A stretch of 64,000 bases of DNA, from contig NW_026623067.1 in assembly GCF_023065955.2 (NCBI RefSeq), positions 57,420,444 to 57,484,443 of the forward strand. The letters are read 5' to 3'. The notes beneath the pieces are model-generated. The model ran no database searches and was not told the DNA's origin. It worked only from the letters and a program-made list of their open reading frames with translations. Origin of the DNA: Ursus arctos. Lineage: Eukaryota > Chordata > Mammalia > Carnivora > Ursidae. Of the stretch, positions 13,076 to 23,799 are shown in pieces. The position numbers were made by a program, and so were the translations under genes. Each line of letters starts with the position of its first letter. The first letter of the stretch is position 1.

Positions 13076-13975
13076 TACAGGTTTAGCATACAATGTGACA
13101 ATGGGTACATTTCCTATGGACTTTCTCCTCTATTCACATGTCTTTCCACTGGACTTTTATCCAAATAGGACATCCCAGATGCAGAGAATCAGGAATCAGC
13201 AACATGCAAAGCCAGAACACAAAAAAGGAATGCCTTTTAAAACTGTAAGGGGAAATGAATTCCAACTGTGGCTAGAATGCTAATGATCATAATATTCTTG
13301 TTTCTCCTCTTCTTCTGGAACATACAAGTAGAATACATTTCCCAGCCTTCTTTCACTGAGATAGTCCATGTGACTATGTTTTGACAAGTGATATGTGGGT
13401 GAAAGTGAAAGCTACTTCCAGGCCAGGCCTATAAAACCTTTCAGAACATCCTCTGCATTCTCTCCCTTGTCGCCTGGATGGATGCAGAAGTCCCAGTGGA
13501 GGACTCCAAGCCCCAGTGCAGTCTCCAAATGGAAGAAACCTGGGTCCCTAAATCATGTAAAAAAAAAAACAAAAACTCTCCAATAAATAACTGCACTTAA
13601 CAATGAATAAAACAAAACTTTATATTGATTCACTGAGATTTGAGGGTTTGATACAACAGCGTATTCTAACTAATGCAGCTCCTTGGAATTTTGTACCCAT
13701 ACAAACCATCAATTAAATGGGCAAATAGGAAGGAGGAAAAAGCAAGTAAATTTCAAAAACTTACCTCCTCTGAAATCTTTTCTCAGAAAAACAAGTAGAG
13801 CATATACTCCATCAAAATAAGGGAGTAAAACAAAGAATGAAGTTGTAGACTCCAAACAGCTTGCAATCAGATCCAGGAGTCAAATGAAGAGAATTCTCAG
13901 GGTGGTGGTGAAAATTCTTGGTAAGATGGCTGGGCAGCAGACTAAGAGAGCAACCAAAAAAGATGAGAGCAGGAA
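13076..13975. other. Unique sequence, no gene seen
   Basis: Contains a short A run at 13560-13570. The small frames at 13041-13283 and 13395-13586 show no recognisable protein features. Confidence 0.45.
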
Positions 13976-13985
13976 GACAGAGGCT

Positions 13986-14212
13986 GCTGCTGCTGCTGCT
14001 GCTTTTTCTTCTACTTCTTCTTCTTCTTCTTTTTAAAGATATTTATTTGACAGAGACAGCGAGAGAGGGAACACAAGCAGGGTGAGTGGGAGGGGGAGAA
14101 GCAGGCTTCGCAAGGAGCAGGGAGCCCAATGTGGGGCTCAGTCCCAGGATTATGGGATCATGACCTGAGCCAAAGGCAGATGCTTAACGACTAAGCCATC
14201 CCAGGCGCCCAG
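13986..14212 (-). mobile_element. SINEC, antisense, with microsatellite tail
   Basis: TTTAAAGATATTTATTTGACAGAG through CCCAGGCGCCC, reverse SINEC. The T-rich tail side has become GCT and TTC triplet repeats (13983-14032). Target duplication GACAGAGGCT (13976-13985 and 14213-14222). Confidence 0.93.
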
Positions 14213-14353
14213 GACAGAGGCTTCTGAAGGGACCCTTAGATAAATGGAATTAATAGGTTATCTGAAGTCTTTGTTTTATACTGGTAGGTTTTATATAGTT
14301 CTACCAGAGAGTCTGGAGTTACATTAGTGATAAAACACAAAACCTGAGGCAAT

Positions 14354-14570
14354 TGGGGGCACATGGGTGGCTCAGTTATTTAAGCATCCGACTCTTGATT
14401 TCGGCTCAGGTCATGATTTCAGGGTCAGGATTGAGCCCGTAGTTGGGCTCCTCACTGGGCGTGGAGACTGCTTGGGATTTTCTCTCTCTCTCCCTCTCCC
14501 TCTGTCCCTCAACCCCCACCCCCCCCACCCCCGTTCTCACGCGCCCTCTCTCTCTTAAAAAACAAAACAA
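14354..14570 (+). mobile_element. SINEC, older copy
   Basis: GGGGGCACATGGGTGGCTCAG head, ACTCTTGATTTCGGCTCAGGTCATGA body, CT/C-rich middle, then an AAAACAAAACAAAAC tail. Imperfect flanking duplication (ACCTGAGGCAAT / AACTGTGGCAAT). Confidence 0.9.
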
Positions 14571-15069
14571 AACTGTGGCAATCGACTCCAAGGAAAAGAA
14601 AAAGCTGAACAAAAAAGGAAATATAATCATGATACACTTTGACATTTAGCTGTTACAGTGTTTATGTAGTCATAGCAATGTATATTCTGAACACTGACTT
14701 ATGCCCAAGTTATTACACGTCTATATGGAAGAATGCAAAGAGGGACACTCTCCAGGGGAGTGTGAGGGGACAGGAGGGGGAATTCATAAGACAAGCAAGT
14801 TCTTGTCTTCCATAGTAGGAAGTTCCTGAATAATGTTTACAATTGAAAAATCAAGACATAGCAGTGTAAACATATTATTTAGAAATATTGAGGCAAATTG
14901 CTCCCCCCCAAAAAAAGAAATAACAACTAAGCAGAATGGAAGTGGTCGCTTATGGGAGAGAAATCAGGGGCAGAAAAGTTGGGAAAGTGCTGGTGTTCTT
15001 TGGTATTAGCCACTTAGTATTATTTGATATATGTCAAAATTACCTTGTTTAAAAATTAGATTTAATATT

Positions 15070-15192
15070 TAGGAGATGAAAGAAGGAAGGAGAAAGAAAG
15101 AGAGAAGAAAATAAAGAAAAGAAAGAACAAGAGGAAAGAATGAAATAAAGAAAGAAAAGAAAAAAGAAAAAGAAAAGAGAAAAGAAAAAACA
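15070..15192. repeat. Purine-rich (GAAA)n/(GGAA)n low-complexity tract
   Basis: About 120 bases almost entirely A and G (GAAGGAAGGAGAAAGAAAGAG and similar); imperfect tetranucleotide repeat. Confidence 0.9.
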
Positions 15193-15199
15193 AGTTGGG

Positions 15200-16270
15200 C
15201 AATTCATATAAGAAATAGTAATAATGATACAAAAAATTATTTACTTTCAAATCAAAGAAATGGAAATTAAAATAAGATACAATTTATTTTAACCCGTAAA
15301 ACTAGAAAAGGTTTTTAAGAAAAGGAAAGAAAGATCGCTATTCAAAGATGGGCGTGGGAAACACTCCCCCTGCCACATGAGCTTGCCTAGCCTCCCAGGA
15401 GGCCAGTCTGGCTTTCTGCACTCTCCCACTCTGCCAAGCCCATTCCAAACGTGCACTGCAGATACTGTTTATAATCCGTGACTCTTCCCAGCTAAGCTTG
15501 AACTAGAACTTCAGGATCTTACTCAATACAACCCTCAAGATAGTCATAACCAATTGATCAGAATTAATATGTAAGATTAAACAAAACTATTTGCCATCCT
15601 GGAATAGAAATACAAAGATAATATTGTCTTACCCAAAATTCTCTAGTAGAACTCAAAGCTAAAGATTTTGTGCTAATGCTTTGTCAGAGGCACAATCTTA
15701 GTAAAGCATTAATGAAGGAAAAGGGGAAGTGAGTCAGGGAAGGAGGGACAGCAAATACATTGGTGTGTTATCAAGCAGTACAGCTGCTTGCTCAAACAAA
15801 ACCTCTCCAGGGGAGTGACATGTAACACTGCTCCTCAGAACAGTCCATTAAGTGGAGGAAGGATGAACAACTTCTCTGTTCGTCCCTTCCTCTCTTCCTC
15901 TCACTGGTCAGAGTCCACCCCACAGGACATTAGCCCTCACCCCTTTCTAGACTGTATTACCTGACCTCTCCAGACAGCCCCTGTGAGTGCAGTGGCCTCT
16001 GTGGATACAGTCCAGCCGGAGACCAGGAACAGCATCCCTCCTTCCGGGTGGCAGGAGCAATGGTGGTCATGAGAGTTGCCAGGTGGCTGCATCAGGGAAG
16101 CAAGGCAACCAGGACCAAAAAGATTCAGGTGGTGCATAAACTAGGTTTGATACAAGTATGATCCCATTTTTGCAAAAATGTTTAAAGTCTGTAAAATATA
16201 GATATTTACAGGTATACATTTGCATAGGAGAATCCGGAGCAATATGCACAAAAACATTTATAGAGGTTAC
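15200..16270. other. Unique and unclassified sequence
   Basis: 15240-15310 resembles sense L1 ORF2 (TCAAATCAAAGAAATGGAAATTAAAATAAGATAC). The remainder, including the frames near 15937-16249 (-), shows no recognisable gene. Confidence 0.4.
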
Positions 16271-16283
16271 ATCTGAGTGGTTT

Positions 16284-16290
<7 letters not shown>

Positions 16291-16314
<24 letters not shown>

Positions 16315-16504
16315 AAAGATTTTTATTTATTTATTCGACAGGATAGAGACAGCCAGCGAGAGAGGGAACACAAGCAGGGGGAGCGGGAGAGGAAGAAGCA
16401 GGCTCATAGCGGAGGAGCCTGATGTGGGGCTCGATCCCATAACGCCAGGATCACGCCCTGAGCCGAAGGCAGACGCTTAACCGCTGTGCCACCCAGGCGC
16501 CCCC
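16291..16504 (-). mobile_element. SINEC, antisense, young
   Basis: Poly-T, AAAAGATTTTTATTTATTTATTCGACAG ... TGCCACCCAGGCGCCC. The target duplication CTGAGTGGTTTTTTTTTC is exact (16273-16290 and 16505-16522). Confidence 0.96.
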
Positions 16505-16709
16505 CTGAGTGGTTTTTTTTTCTTTTTTGCTTATCTATATTTTTTAGATTTGCTGAAATAAACTTTTATTTCCTGTATGAAATGAAGAAGGAGAGATAAA
16601 TCTTTTAAACTTTAGAGTATAATATTTAATAAATCACAGCAAAATTTAAAAGATGGTGCTCATTAACAAAATGTAAAATTAAAAATGACTTTTAAGGAAT
16701 TTTTGTAAT

Positions 16710-16975
16710 ATGCCCAAATATGTATTGAATAATGAATATCAAATAGAAAAATGAACAAATGGAATAAATAGGAAATCCATTTAAAAAGTATGTATATGTA
16801 TGAAAAAATTATTACAGTAAAAACCACAGAAGACCATTTTTTAACCCCTCAAACTGACAAATATGTTTAAATGATAATACCCAGTTTGGCAAGGGTAAAG
16901 GAGAAAACTTTTCATGCATTGACGGTAGGGATGTAAAGTTTATATACCCTGGAGAACAATTTAGAATACATAGTG
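16710..16975 (+). mobile_element. Sense L1M/HAL1 ORF2 3' fragment
   Basis: AACCCCTCAAACTGACAAATATGTTTAAATGATAATACCCAGTTTGGCAAGGGT and TGACGGTAGGGATGTAAAGTTTATA..CCTGGAGAACAATTTAG are typical of old L1 ORF2 3' sequence. Truncated on the right by the LTR. Confidence 0.75.
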
Positions 16976-17285
16976 TTATGGACTAAATTGTGTGTTTCCA
17001 CTCCCTCCCCCCACCAAAATCCATATGTTGAAGCCCTCACGCCCGATAATGCTATAGTTGGAGATAGAGCCTTCAAGCAGGTAATTAAATGAGGACATAA
17101 GGATGGGACCCTAAGCCAATGGGATTAGTGTCCTTATAAGAAGAAGAAAGAACTGAACTCACTCTATCTCCATGTGCACAGAGGAAGGGCCATGTGAGGA
17201 CACAGCAAGATGGCGGCCATTTGCAAGCTAGGAAGAGACACCTCATGAGAAATCCAACCACTGCTGCCACCTTGATCTTTACCAG
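16976..17285 (+). mobile_element. MLT1-type (ERVL-MaLR) solo LTR, 3' truncated
   Basis: ACTAAATTGTGTGTTTCCACTCC, ATATGTTGAAGCCCTCACGCCC, GTAATTAAATGAGG, GGGATTAGTGTCCTTATAAGAAGA, GGACACAGCAAGATGGCGGCC and CAAGCTAGGAAGAGA occur in MLT1 order. The 3' end (GAAATAAATTTCTGTTG) is missing. No internal viral coding sequence is present. Confidence 0.87.
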
Positions 17286-17519
17286 TTAAGCTGAAAAGGT
17301 CGAGAAATGTGAAATGAGTTTCTCAATGTTACATAGCTAATAGCTATTACATGTAGGACTGAGAGCTATTTATGCATGAAGAAATAAGGTCATCATAAAG
17401 AATGGGGGAGTCAAGACATATGTGGCAAGTCAAAAAGACTGAGCAGGCAGTGGCAAGGATGTTAAAGAACAGCTAACACGAGAGAAGCTGTGAAAAAATA
17501 AATTCCCATTGTCGAAGCC

Positions 17520-17660
17520 TACAGTATTTGTGTACGACTTTGGGCAAGTTCCTAATTGCTGAATTTCTCACTTTCCCCATCTATAGAGAGGGAATGATAT
17601 TATCTACCTCACAGGACTGCTTTGAAGATTAAGTCGGATACTGAGGTCATTATAATTAAG
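17520..17660 (+). repeat. MIR SINE relic
   Basis: GACTTTGGGCAAGTTCCTAATTGCT, CACTTTCCCCATCTATAGAGAGGGAATGATATTATCTACCTCACAGG match MIR order. Confidence 0.85.
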
Positions 17661-17684
17661 GGTTACTCTAAGTGGTAGCCGCAG

Positions 17685-18020
17685 GATGGGTACTTTGGAC
17701 TCAGAGAGCCGAAGGATTTCAGACAGGGTCCACCCTTGAGCAAGTCATTTTACCTCTCCCACCTTCAGTATTTTGTCTTTAAAATGAGAGCTTCGGGGCG
17801 CCTGGGTGGCACAGCGGTGAAGCGTCTGCCTTCGGCTCAGGGCGTGATCCCGGCGTTCTGGGATTGAGCCCCACATCAGGCTCCTCTGCTGGGAGCCTGC
17901 TTCTTCCTCTCCCACTCCCCCTGCTTGTGTTCCCTCTCTCGCTGGCTGTCTCTATCTCTGTCCAATAAATAAATAAAATCTTTTAAAAAAATAAAATGAG
18001 AGCTCCTACTAGCTGAGCTC
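17685..18020 (+). repeat. MIR relic interrupted by a SINEC
   Basis: Left part (17685-17792) has ACTTTGGACTCAGAGAGCC, GAGCAAGTCATTTTACCTCTCC and TTTAAAATGAGAGC; a few bases resume after the SINE at 17793-17992. Confidence 0.7.
17793..17992 (+). mobile_element. SINEC, young full-length copy
   Basis: GGGGCGCCTGGGTGGCACAGCGGTGAAGCG head, CCAATAAATAAATAAAATC tail. Target duplication AAAATGAGAGCT (17781-17792 and 17993-18004). Confidence 0.97.
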
Positions 18021-18839
18021 AAAGTACCCTTGTGGCTCAAACCTTGTAGGAGGAAAATCTGCATCACATCAATAACGGAGGTATTGTGGCTTTAAGCAGT
18101 ATAAAAAAGAGAATGTAATAAACTGCATCCTGATGCCTGGCTCCTCTGGAGCTGAGTAGTCATTGCCAGCCTTCTGTGTTAGAGGAGATTTTCACATTAA
18201 ACGATGCCATTGCCCACGTGATAGTTTTCATAACCACTGGTTCCAGACACACATCATGATAAGAGCTACTAAGCATTTGGCACTGCTCTTAGATTAATTT
18301 TTATTTTAATTAAACCCAACAGCAACCTCATTCACTTGAAAAATAGTAACACATGGGAGACACTTCCTTCATCTCACTCTCAGGCCTTGCTTGGTGGCCC
18401 TTCTCCTCTCACAGACCCCCAGACTACTCCAAGACCCATGACTTAAGAACCACTCAGAGGGCAATTTGGGAACTACGAGGATGTCTTCTCAAGGCTTTAC
18501 CTACAAGTGAAGGAGAAAAATCTTTTCTTTCAGCATCTGTCTACGGTTTGACACTGAGCCAAAAGGTTCAGTGTGCTTGTAGCCTCTGGGGAGACTTCTC
18601 CTGGTTGGAGTGTCAGGCGACAGTTAGACACCTGTGCAGCTCCTGGGCATCCGTGGGGCCTACCTTTGAGGGGAGTAATCCACCCTGGACCCAAGAGGCC
18701 TTGCCCTCCTAGAGCCGGAAGCATGAAAAGGTGACAGACCGAATGGCTTCCTCCTTGGATAATCTTCACCATCAAAGACAGACATTACCCTTCATTCCAT
18801 GAAAGGCACTCCCCTTGAACTGAAATCATATTGTTCATT
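18021..18839. other. Unique sequence, no gene seen
   Basis: A 119-codon frame at 18353-18712 (+) overlaps one at 18530-18775 (-); neither has a recognisable domain or splice support. Confidence 0.4.
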
Positions 18840-19040
18840 GTGATTTTGGTACAGAAAACACTGGAACCTGTGCTTGAAATACACAGTTTCCAATCACTGT
18901 CTCCTAGTCTCCATTTCCTCACCTAAAAAAGGAATGAAAATAATGCCAAATTCAATGAGTTGTTGTTAATAAGATCATTAAAAAGCTCTCGATAAACTCC
19001 AAAGTGCTATGGAAATGTCAATTATTATTACTAGTAGTAT
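18840..19040 (+). repeat. MIR SINE relic, diverged
   Basis: TCTCCATTTCCTCACCTAAAAAAGGAATGAAAATAATGCC, GAGTTGTTGTTAATAAGATCATTAAAAAGC and TGCTATGGAAATGTCAATTATTATTA follow the MIR 3' half. Confidence 0.7.
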
Positions 19041-20436
19041 CATGTAATTTTTCAAGTTAAAAAATACTTGTTCCTCTCTCTCCACAGAAATCTGGCAACC
19101 CAGATAGAGTCTTTTAACAGCATACAAAAATGACCAGTTTAATCCCTAGCAAAAACCCATGCCCACCGCCAGCCTGTCAAAGGTGCCTTCTGTGCATAAG
19201 AATGATCTATAGAAGCCCGAAGGTTGATTATAAAATCTCAAGTGTCTGCTTGCCTCGAGCCATTTTAGATGAGCTATTCAAAACGCATCCAAGTAATCAG
19301 TTTGCTCTGATAGACAGGAATAACAAGGAGGAGGGCTTGATTTCCCCTGTTGAAGACGAGGCATACCCATTGTTGTCTACCTTTCCATAGATCACATAGC
19401 CAGCTCTTTGTTCTTACTTAACAATATGGCTTGAGGCTTAAAATTTGTGTTCAAATTTCTATGCTAGGGAAGACGATGTTAGTTACTTTGCAAAGAACTC
19501 CAAAAACTCACAGGCAGAAATGAAACCAACCAACTCAGGGGGTCTGCAGTCTTTTCTAGAATTTAAGGGCATATTTATATTTTTAGAAGGGAATAATTAC
19601 TTTATATGCATATGCAAAAGTAAGTTCATAAAAGTAGGATCTTCCTAAATGCATCATCAAATATTAACTTTGGTCTTGTCTGCTCTTTCTTAATGAGGGA
19701 ACACTTTCAATACAAATTATTAATTAATACCAATTAAAAGCCCAAAGCATCTTGTTAACTGGAACTTCGGGGCACTGGGTATCTCCTAGTGGTCAGAAGT
19801 CATCATGATATGCTGACGGAGCACAGAATTCAGACCTGGGTTGACTGTGTGTTATGTCAACTCGAGGAAGTCTGTGTCATTTATTGAGTCTCCATTTTTT
19901 TCATCTAGAAAAATACGAGTAAAAATTCTTCCTAACAGAATGAAATGAGAAAACGGAGGTGAGAACGTTGTCATTATTACAGAAATGTTAGTGATTGTTG
20001 TTGCTATTATTGGCAAGCTCTGAGGACAAGAAATTTTGGCCCAATTATTTTTGGTGGCTCAAATGCAGTGATTGATACTGACATTATTGCCACTGCCCTC
20101 ACCACCTCAGGGCAGTGTGAACAACCTTAGGAAAAAGATGGGTGTATTCTGAAATATTTACAGATGAAATGATATGATGCCTGGGGTTTGCTTTGCAAAT
20201 GAAAAAGCAAGTTGTGAAGCAATATAAACTATATGCTTCCTTGGAGATAGACATAAATATAAAAACAGAGATGAATATAGATACATAGAGAGGCAACAAA
20301 AGCATAGATGCAGAGATGAATGTAGGTATAATGTCTAATAATACACAGTGATTATATCTGGCTGTAATAAGTGGAGAGTTTTTTCCCTTCTTTGTAACAT
20401 ATCTATCTTTTCCAACCCCTTTATAATGATCACTTT
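19041..20436. other. Mostly unique sequence with one weak MIR
   Basis: A diverged sense MIR is likely at 19840-20010 (TTATTGAGTCTCCATTTTTTTCATCTAG ... AATGAGAAAACGGAGGTGAGAACG). The frames at 19130-19390 and 19445-19648 are not recognised. Confidence 0.45.
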
Positions 20437-20452
20437 TATTTCTATAATTCTT

Positions 20453-20652
20453 TTTTTTTTTTTAAAGATTTTATTTATTCATTCGACAGAGATAGAGACA
20501 GCCAGTGAGAGAGGGAACACAAGCAGGGGGAGCGGGAGAGGAAGAAGCAGGCTCATAACGGAGGAGCCTGATGTGGGGCTCGATCCCATAACGCCGGGAT
20601 CACGCCCTGAGCCGAAGGCAGACGCTTAACCGCTGTGCCACCCAGGCGCCCC
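20453..20652 (-). mobile_element. SINEC, antisense, young
   Basis: T tract, AAAGATTTTATTTATTCATTCGACAG ... CCCAGGCGCCC. A 16-bp target duplication TATTTCTATAATTCTT (20437-20452 and 20653-20668). Confidence 0.97.
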
Positions 20653-20669
20653 TATTTCTATAATTCTTA

Positions 20670-21034
20670 AAATCTGTATTTTTTTTCATTTTTTATTTTG
20701 TTTTTCAAAAAAGATATTAGAAAAAAATTTTTAAGTTGCAATACTCATGATAAGAACGTGAAGCACTAACTCTGTACTCTGTCATAAAACTAACAAGACC
20801 TCCTGGTAATTTTAGCTTCACACAGGCTGTTCCGTCCACTTGGACCATTCTCCCAGCTCCAAAATCCATTCTGTCTCACCTTCACATAAGTGTCTAAATG
20901 CATCTCTTCAGAAATCTTCTAGCTGGTCTCTCAGGTGAAGCTCGTTGACTTTGTTCATAGTGCCTGAATTTTATAATTATATATTCTTTTGTTTGTTTCC
21001 TTGTTTGTTGTTGGTCTCACTTGCCCGTGAGACT
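20670..21034. other. Unique sequence
   Basis: No feature recognised; possible diverged L2 3' region toward its right end. Confidence 0.4.
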
Positions 21035-21145
21035 GAAAGTGCCAAGAGACAGAGACTATGGCTATTTTCTTTATCACTGTAAAGTCAGTGCCTAGCATAG
21101 AGCTTGATGCATAAATATATAGTGAATGAATGAATTAATGAACGA
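21035..21145 (+). repeat. L2 LINE 3' end relic
   Basis: AGAGACAGAGACTATGGCTATTTTC, GTCAGTGCCTAGCATAGAGCTTGATGCATAAATATATAGTGAATGAATGAATTAATG match the L2 3' end. Confidence 0.75.
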
Positions 21146-21829
21146 ACCAGGATCCATGCAGGAAGGCAGGTGTCTTCACCCTGATAGATCCAGGTACATC
21201 TGACTCTGAAGGTGAGGGTGGAGATTAAGTCAACAGGCATTGGAGGGCTGGCATATCAATAAATATTTGCCTGCTGAACTAGAAATGAAACCCAAAGTGG
21301 TCATGAGTGACTTCCCTTTAAACTCAAAGGACTCCTCAGGGCAATGCTTACTGGAAAATTCTAGAGCTAAAACAGACCTTTAAAATCAAACTCTCTTCTG
21401 CAGACGGGGGAACTGAAACCAGAGAAATCTCACTAGGCTAGGAGCCCTAGTCCCTGGTCACACCTGCCAGGCCAGCAACTGCCCCTCATTGACCCCAGTG
21501 ACACAGCAATATAACCCAGACATTCACAGCCTGATGGCCCCAGAGCTGCTTCTTGGTGTCTGCTGGCACAAGGAGTCCGAGAGTAAATGAATAGACTTCC
21601 TTTTCTAATGTCCTTTTTTATAAGTTGTTTACTACATAAAATACAAATTCCTATCTAGTTTGACATCAACATTCCTTTAGTTGTAGAGTTATCTCAAATC
21701 CCAACGAATATGAATCTCACTTCCTCATTTTCTCCCTAGACTTGATCACATCAACTCGCCTAGTGTCCCTCAGAGCCAGGTCTGGATTTAATCATCACTT
21801 TCCTCTTGGCATTTAATAAATATATCACA
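21146..21829. other. Unique sequence, no gene seen
   Basis: A MIR-like piece at about 21395-21440 (CTGCAGACGGGGGAACTGAAACCAGAG) is too short to delimit. Confidence 0.4.
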
Positions 21830-22045
21830 TGTAGTGATGATTACATTTATTGAGTGCTTATTATCTGCCAAGAACTACTTGAGACACTTCACATGTTGTG
21901 ATCACAACAACCCTATAAGAAAGGTGATATTACGTCCATTTTCAATGTGTGAACTGAGACAGAGAGAGCTTTAAACAACTTGCCTAATTAGCAAGCAGTG
22001 GAGCTGGAACTGGACCCAGGCAATCTGGCTCCAAAAAGCATATTT
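21830..22045 (-). repeat. MIR SINE, antisense, well preserved
   Basis: ACATTTATTGAGTGCTTATTATCTGCCAAG, ATCACAACAACCCTATAAGAAAGGTGATATTA, AGCAGTGGAGCTGGAACTGGACCCAGGCAATCTGGCTCC: nearly full-length reverse MIR. Confidence 0.92.
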
Positions 22046-22724
22046 ATAACTACTCATGGTTTGGGGGAATTTTCGTTTTGTTTACTCTTTGTTTAAATCA
22101 AATACATGTTTATTTCTGTGTTGTGCATTATAGCACCGGGGTACATGATCCAGGACTGTAGGGAAGAATGTTCTTTCCTCAACATGTGGCTTTCATCTCT
22201 ATATGCAAGGCTGTCACTCAGCTCATTGCCCCTTCCCAGGCAGGGAATGTGGGAAGAGGAAAAAGAAGGCAAATAGCTTCCCCCTCTCCTAGCAACTTTT
22301 CAATTTGAAAAATGTCAAACCTACAGAACAAAATAGAAAGATTTTTTTTAAAAATGGAACTAAGAACCTTTTAGCTAGATTTTCCAATTGTGGATATTCT
22401 GCCATTGGTTTTCTCTTTCTTTATATAATTAGGATAATGCTGAAAGTTACACAAAGTAATATTTCTTACAATATAAAGGGAAGATCAACCAGCCAGTTAG
22501 AAACCTTACAAATGGAAACAATTGATTTGATGAAATGAAATATTGTGGGTGGTTTTCCTTTTTATTCCCTTTATTATTAGAATGCTTGCCTTACATACAC
22601 ACATAAAAACACAAACTAGAAAGAAGATTTTTAAAGGATAAAAGCATCAACACCACAACAACACGAAACTTGCCAGCCCAGCCTCTCCATACAATTGAGA
22701 GACTAAGAAGATGATCACCTGGTG

Positions 22725-22860
22725 GGATGGAAACAGAATGGACTTCAGAACTCGGTACAAACCCCAGCTGCGTCCCCTGCTGAGCTGTGCGATAGGGCGA
22801 TTTTTAGCCTTTTGAGGCCTGTTTCCTCATAGGTAAAAATGTGAGGACTTTCTACAAATC
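22725..22860 (+). repeat. MIR SINE relic
   Basis: GAATGGACTTCAGAACTC..ACAAACCCCAGCTGC, GCTGTGCGATAGGGCGATTTTTAGCC and TGTTTCCTCATAGGTAAAAATGTGAGGAC follow MIR order. Confidence 0.75.
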
Positions 22861-23389
22861 TAAATTGCCGACGATTCTAGGGTAGAACCTATGAGTGAGG
22901 CTTTTTAACAAGTCCAGTGTAAGTGGTCCACAGAGCATATTCTGAGAGACAGTGAGTAGGAAGGGTGCTAACTAAAGAATCTGGAATGGGGGAAGAGGCC
23001 CCAAACCCTTGACATTGTCTCCTTAGCTCTCTCTTCCCCCATCCCTGCTGCCTATAGCCTTATCTTTTCTCACATGGAGGGCTGCACAAAATTTTGCCTC
23101 TCTGATTCGAGTTTGGTCTTCTCCAGTTGAACTCCTCCTATACCCACCCTGTACCCCACCCCAGCTCACCTGAGTTTTCCCACCAGTGTCCCACAGAAAG
23201 CTTCTGCTACACACAGCCCAGTCAGTCCTCCTGGACACCATCAGGACCTACAACACCTCCCACTTGGCCTCACCCTCTGCCTCCTGTTCAGAGCCCAGCT
23301 CAGGTTTTCTTCTTGCAAGAAACGCCCCACTCCAGCCACCTGGAGTTCTTCCCTCTACCTTGCATTTAATTCTACCTTGCATTTTTCTC

Positions 23390-23530
23390 TCTGCCTAGCC
23401 CCTTGTTTTATTCTGGGCATCATTAAATGCGCTGTGAGCTCCCTCAGAACGGAGCTCCACATTCACCTTCCTCTTATTCTTTGTGACACTTAGCATAGTA
23501 CCAGACACATAGTAGGTGCTCAACTCAACC
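23390..23530 (+). repeat. L2 LINE 3' end
   Basis: CTGTGAGCTCCCTCAGAACGGAGCTCCACATTCACC ... CATAGTACCAGACACATAGTAGGTGCTCAACT matches the L2 3' end. The pyrimidine-rich stretch before it (23110-23390) may be the rest of the same L2, which would explain the long frames there. Confidence 0.8.
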
Positions 23531-23799
23531 TGTACTGGCAGCCTGACTATTTCGATGACTTATTGAGGAAGACGAGAAGAAATAAACAGTGAGCACGAAC
23601 GGAGGGCCTCTTGTAGTCTGATGAGCCCACACAGGGCCCCTTGAGTATGGCTGAACCAGTCTTCAAGGGTGTTTTAAATAATGAGCTGTATTTGACTGAA
23701 TAAAAGTAGAGCTCAAAATAAAATCTGAAATAAATGAAAAGTAGTTGGTAAACAGCTGCTGTCACATGCTCTGTTGTGTCCTTGATGAGTTTCAATTAA

